A stretch of DNA of 7,069 nt from an uncultured Selenomonas sp. (GTDB lineage: Bacteria; Bacillota; Negativicutes; Selenomonadales; Selenomonadaceae), in NCBI GenBank assembly GCA_937981305.1, contig CALJPB010000189.1, positions 1 through 7,069 of the forward strand. The letters are read 5' to 3'. The position numbers were made by a program, and so were the translations under genes. A model generated the notes under the pieces. The model ran no database searches, was not told the DNA's origin, and was given only the letters and a program-made list of their open reading frames with translations. Positions 6,151 through 7,069 of this stretch are shown here, in pieces (the first letter of the stretch is position 1; each line of letters begins with the position of its first letter).

Positions 6151-7069
6151 TAGACAATACCGACGAGATACATCCCGATCCCCGTCAAAAAGACATTGAG
6201 GATCGAGAGCGGCACGAGCACCTTCCAGCCGAAGGTGAGAATCTGATCCACGCGCGTGCGCGGGAACGTCCAGCGGAACCACATGATGAGCAGCACCATG
6301 AGCACCGCCTTGATGCCGAACCAGACGAAGCCCGGCAGGAACCCGGGGCCGCTGTAGCCGCCGAGGAAGAACGTCGTCGCGAGAATCGCCGCCGTCAGGA
6401 GGTTCGCGTACTCCGCGAGGAAGAACAGCGCCCAGCGCATACCCGAATACTCCGTAAACGGTCCCGCGATGATCTCCGACTCGCCCTCCACGAGGTCGAA
6501 CGGCGTGCGGTTCGTCTCCGCGACCGCCGCGATCAAAAAGATGATGAACGCAAGCGGCTGCATGAAGATGAACCAGCTTGTCTGCGCCTGCATCTGCACG
6601 ATGTCGTCCAGACGCAGAGAACCTGTAATCATGACGACGCCGAGCAGCGAAAAGAGCAGCGGCGCCTCGTAGCTGAGCATCTGCCCGACAATACGCATAC
6701 CGCCGATGAACGAGTATTTGTTGTTCGACGCATAGCCGCCCATGAGAAACGGCAGAACCGCCTGCCCCGAGACAGCGAACAGCAGAAACACGCCCACATT
6801 CACATCGGCGAGCACCGCGCCCGCATCGAACGGGAAGAACGCATAGACAAGTGCCGCAGGCACAAAGAGCAGTGCGGGCGAGAGAGCCCAGACCACCTTG
6901 TCGGCGCCGGCAGGCATGATATCCTCCTTGCTCATGAGTTTCAGCATATCCGCGATGGGCTGGAGAAGGCCGAAGCGTCCGCCGACGCGGTTCGGACCGA
7001 TGCGCACCTGGATGAACGCACAGATCTTGCGCTCCGCATAGGTAAAGACGATCGCCGCCATCGAGATAA
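6150..7069 (-). CDS. nuoH: NADH-quinone oxidoreductase subunit H, 5'-truncated by the window edge
   Basis: NuoH is the eight-helix membrane subunit of complex I that forms much of the quinone chamber and joins the peripheral arm to the membrane arm. About 305 residues are visible and the frame stays open to the window edge (Ile-Ser precede the Met at 7061), so that Met is internal; comparison with the 325-residue E. coli protein suggests about 20 or more residues are missing. Numbering from that Met, the family signatures are YAERKICAFIQVRIGPNRVG (8-27), SNNKYSFIGGMRIVGQMLSY (112-131) and AETNRTPFDLVEGESE (181-196). The last is the loop with Asp189, Glu192, Glu194 and Glu196, matching E. coli Asp213, Glu216, Glu218 and Glu220, important for quinone reduction and coupling. 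FRWTFPRTRVDQ (262-273) precedes the last helix. The stop TAA is 13 bp before nuoI. All motifs look intact. Confidence 0.97.
   Translation of the reverse strand, partial: ISMAAIVFTYAERKICAFIQVRIGPNRVGGRFGLLQPIADMLKLMSKEDIMPAGADKVVWALSPALLFVPAALVYAFFPFDAGAVLADVNVGVFLLFAVSGQAVLPFLMGGYASNNKYSFIGGMRIVGQMLSYEAPLLFSLLGVVMITGSLRLDDIVQMQAQTSWFIFMQPLAFIIFLIAAVAETNRTPFDLVEGESEIIAGPFTEYSGMRWALFFLAEYANLLTAAILATTFFLGGYSGPGFLPGFVWFGIKAVLMVLLIMWFRWTFPRTRVDQILTFGWKVLVPLSILNVFLTGIGMYLVGIV

Noticed and set aside
1..7069. A novel system beyond complex I, such as a defence, mobile or biosynthetic island
   Set aside because: All bases are accounted for by seven contiguous nuo genes in standard order, with no foreign gene, transposase, repeat array or composition break apart from the low-complexity NuoI tail.

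Overview
The window is one uninterrupted block of minus-strand genes encoding the membrane arm and one ferredoxin-like connecting subunit of respiratory complex I (NADH-quinone oxidoreductase type). Read in the direction of transcription, from high to low coordinate, the order is nuoH (5' end outside the window), nuoI, nuoJ, nuoK, nuoL, nuoM and nuoN (3' end outside the window). This is the canonical H-I-J-K-L-M-N order of bacterial nuo operons.

The genes are packed so tightly that no non-coding stretch exceeds 14 bp. nuoH/nuoI and nuoK/nuoL are separated by 13 and 14 bp that hold only a ribosome binding site. nuoI/nuoJ, nuoJ/nuoK and nuoL/nuoM share 4-bp ATGA overlaps, and nuoM/nuoN share one base (TGATG). 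Each of the six visible starts has a strong purine-rich Shine-Dalgarno sequence 6-9 nt upstream. I see no promoter, terminator, RNA gene, mobile element or CRISPR array. The promoter and the genes for the upstream subunits (nuoA-D and, if present, the NADH module nuoE-G) would lie beyond the right edge.

How the parts work together: NuoI carries two [4Fe-4S] clusters that pass electrons toward the quinone site. NuoH forms the membrane side of that quinone chamber and the start of the proton path. NuoJ and NuoK link it to the three antiporter-like subunits NuoN, NuoM and NuoL, which translocate ions. The charged residues of the central hydrophilic axis are almost all in place. The exception is NuoM, where the usual transmembrane-helix-7 lysine is a histidine.

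The most unusual feature is the C-terminal end of NuoI. After a normal two-cluster core of about 130 residues it continues into a low-complexity Ala/Lys/Glu tail of about 105 residues, which includes a lysine-only (AAAAK)n stretch.

High G+C, strong AGGAGG-type ribosome binding sites and the overall protein character suggest an anaerobic, GC-rich member of the Firmicutes, most likely Negativicutes (Selenomonas-like). This is an inference from general character, not from a database match.
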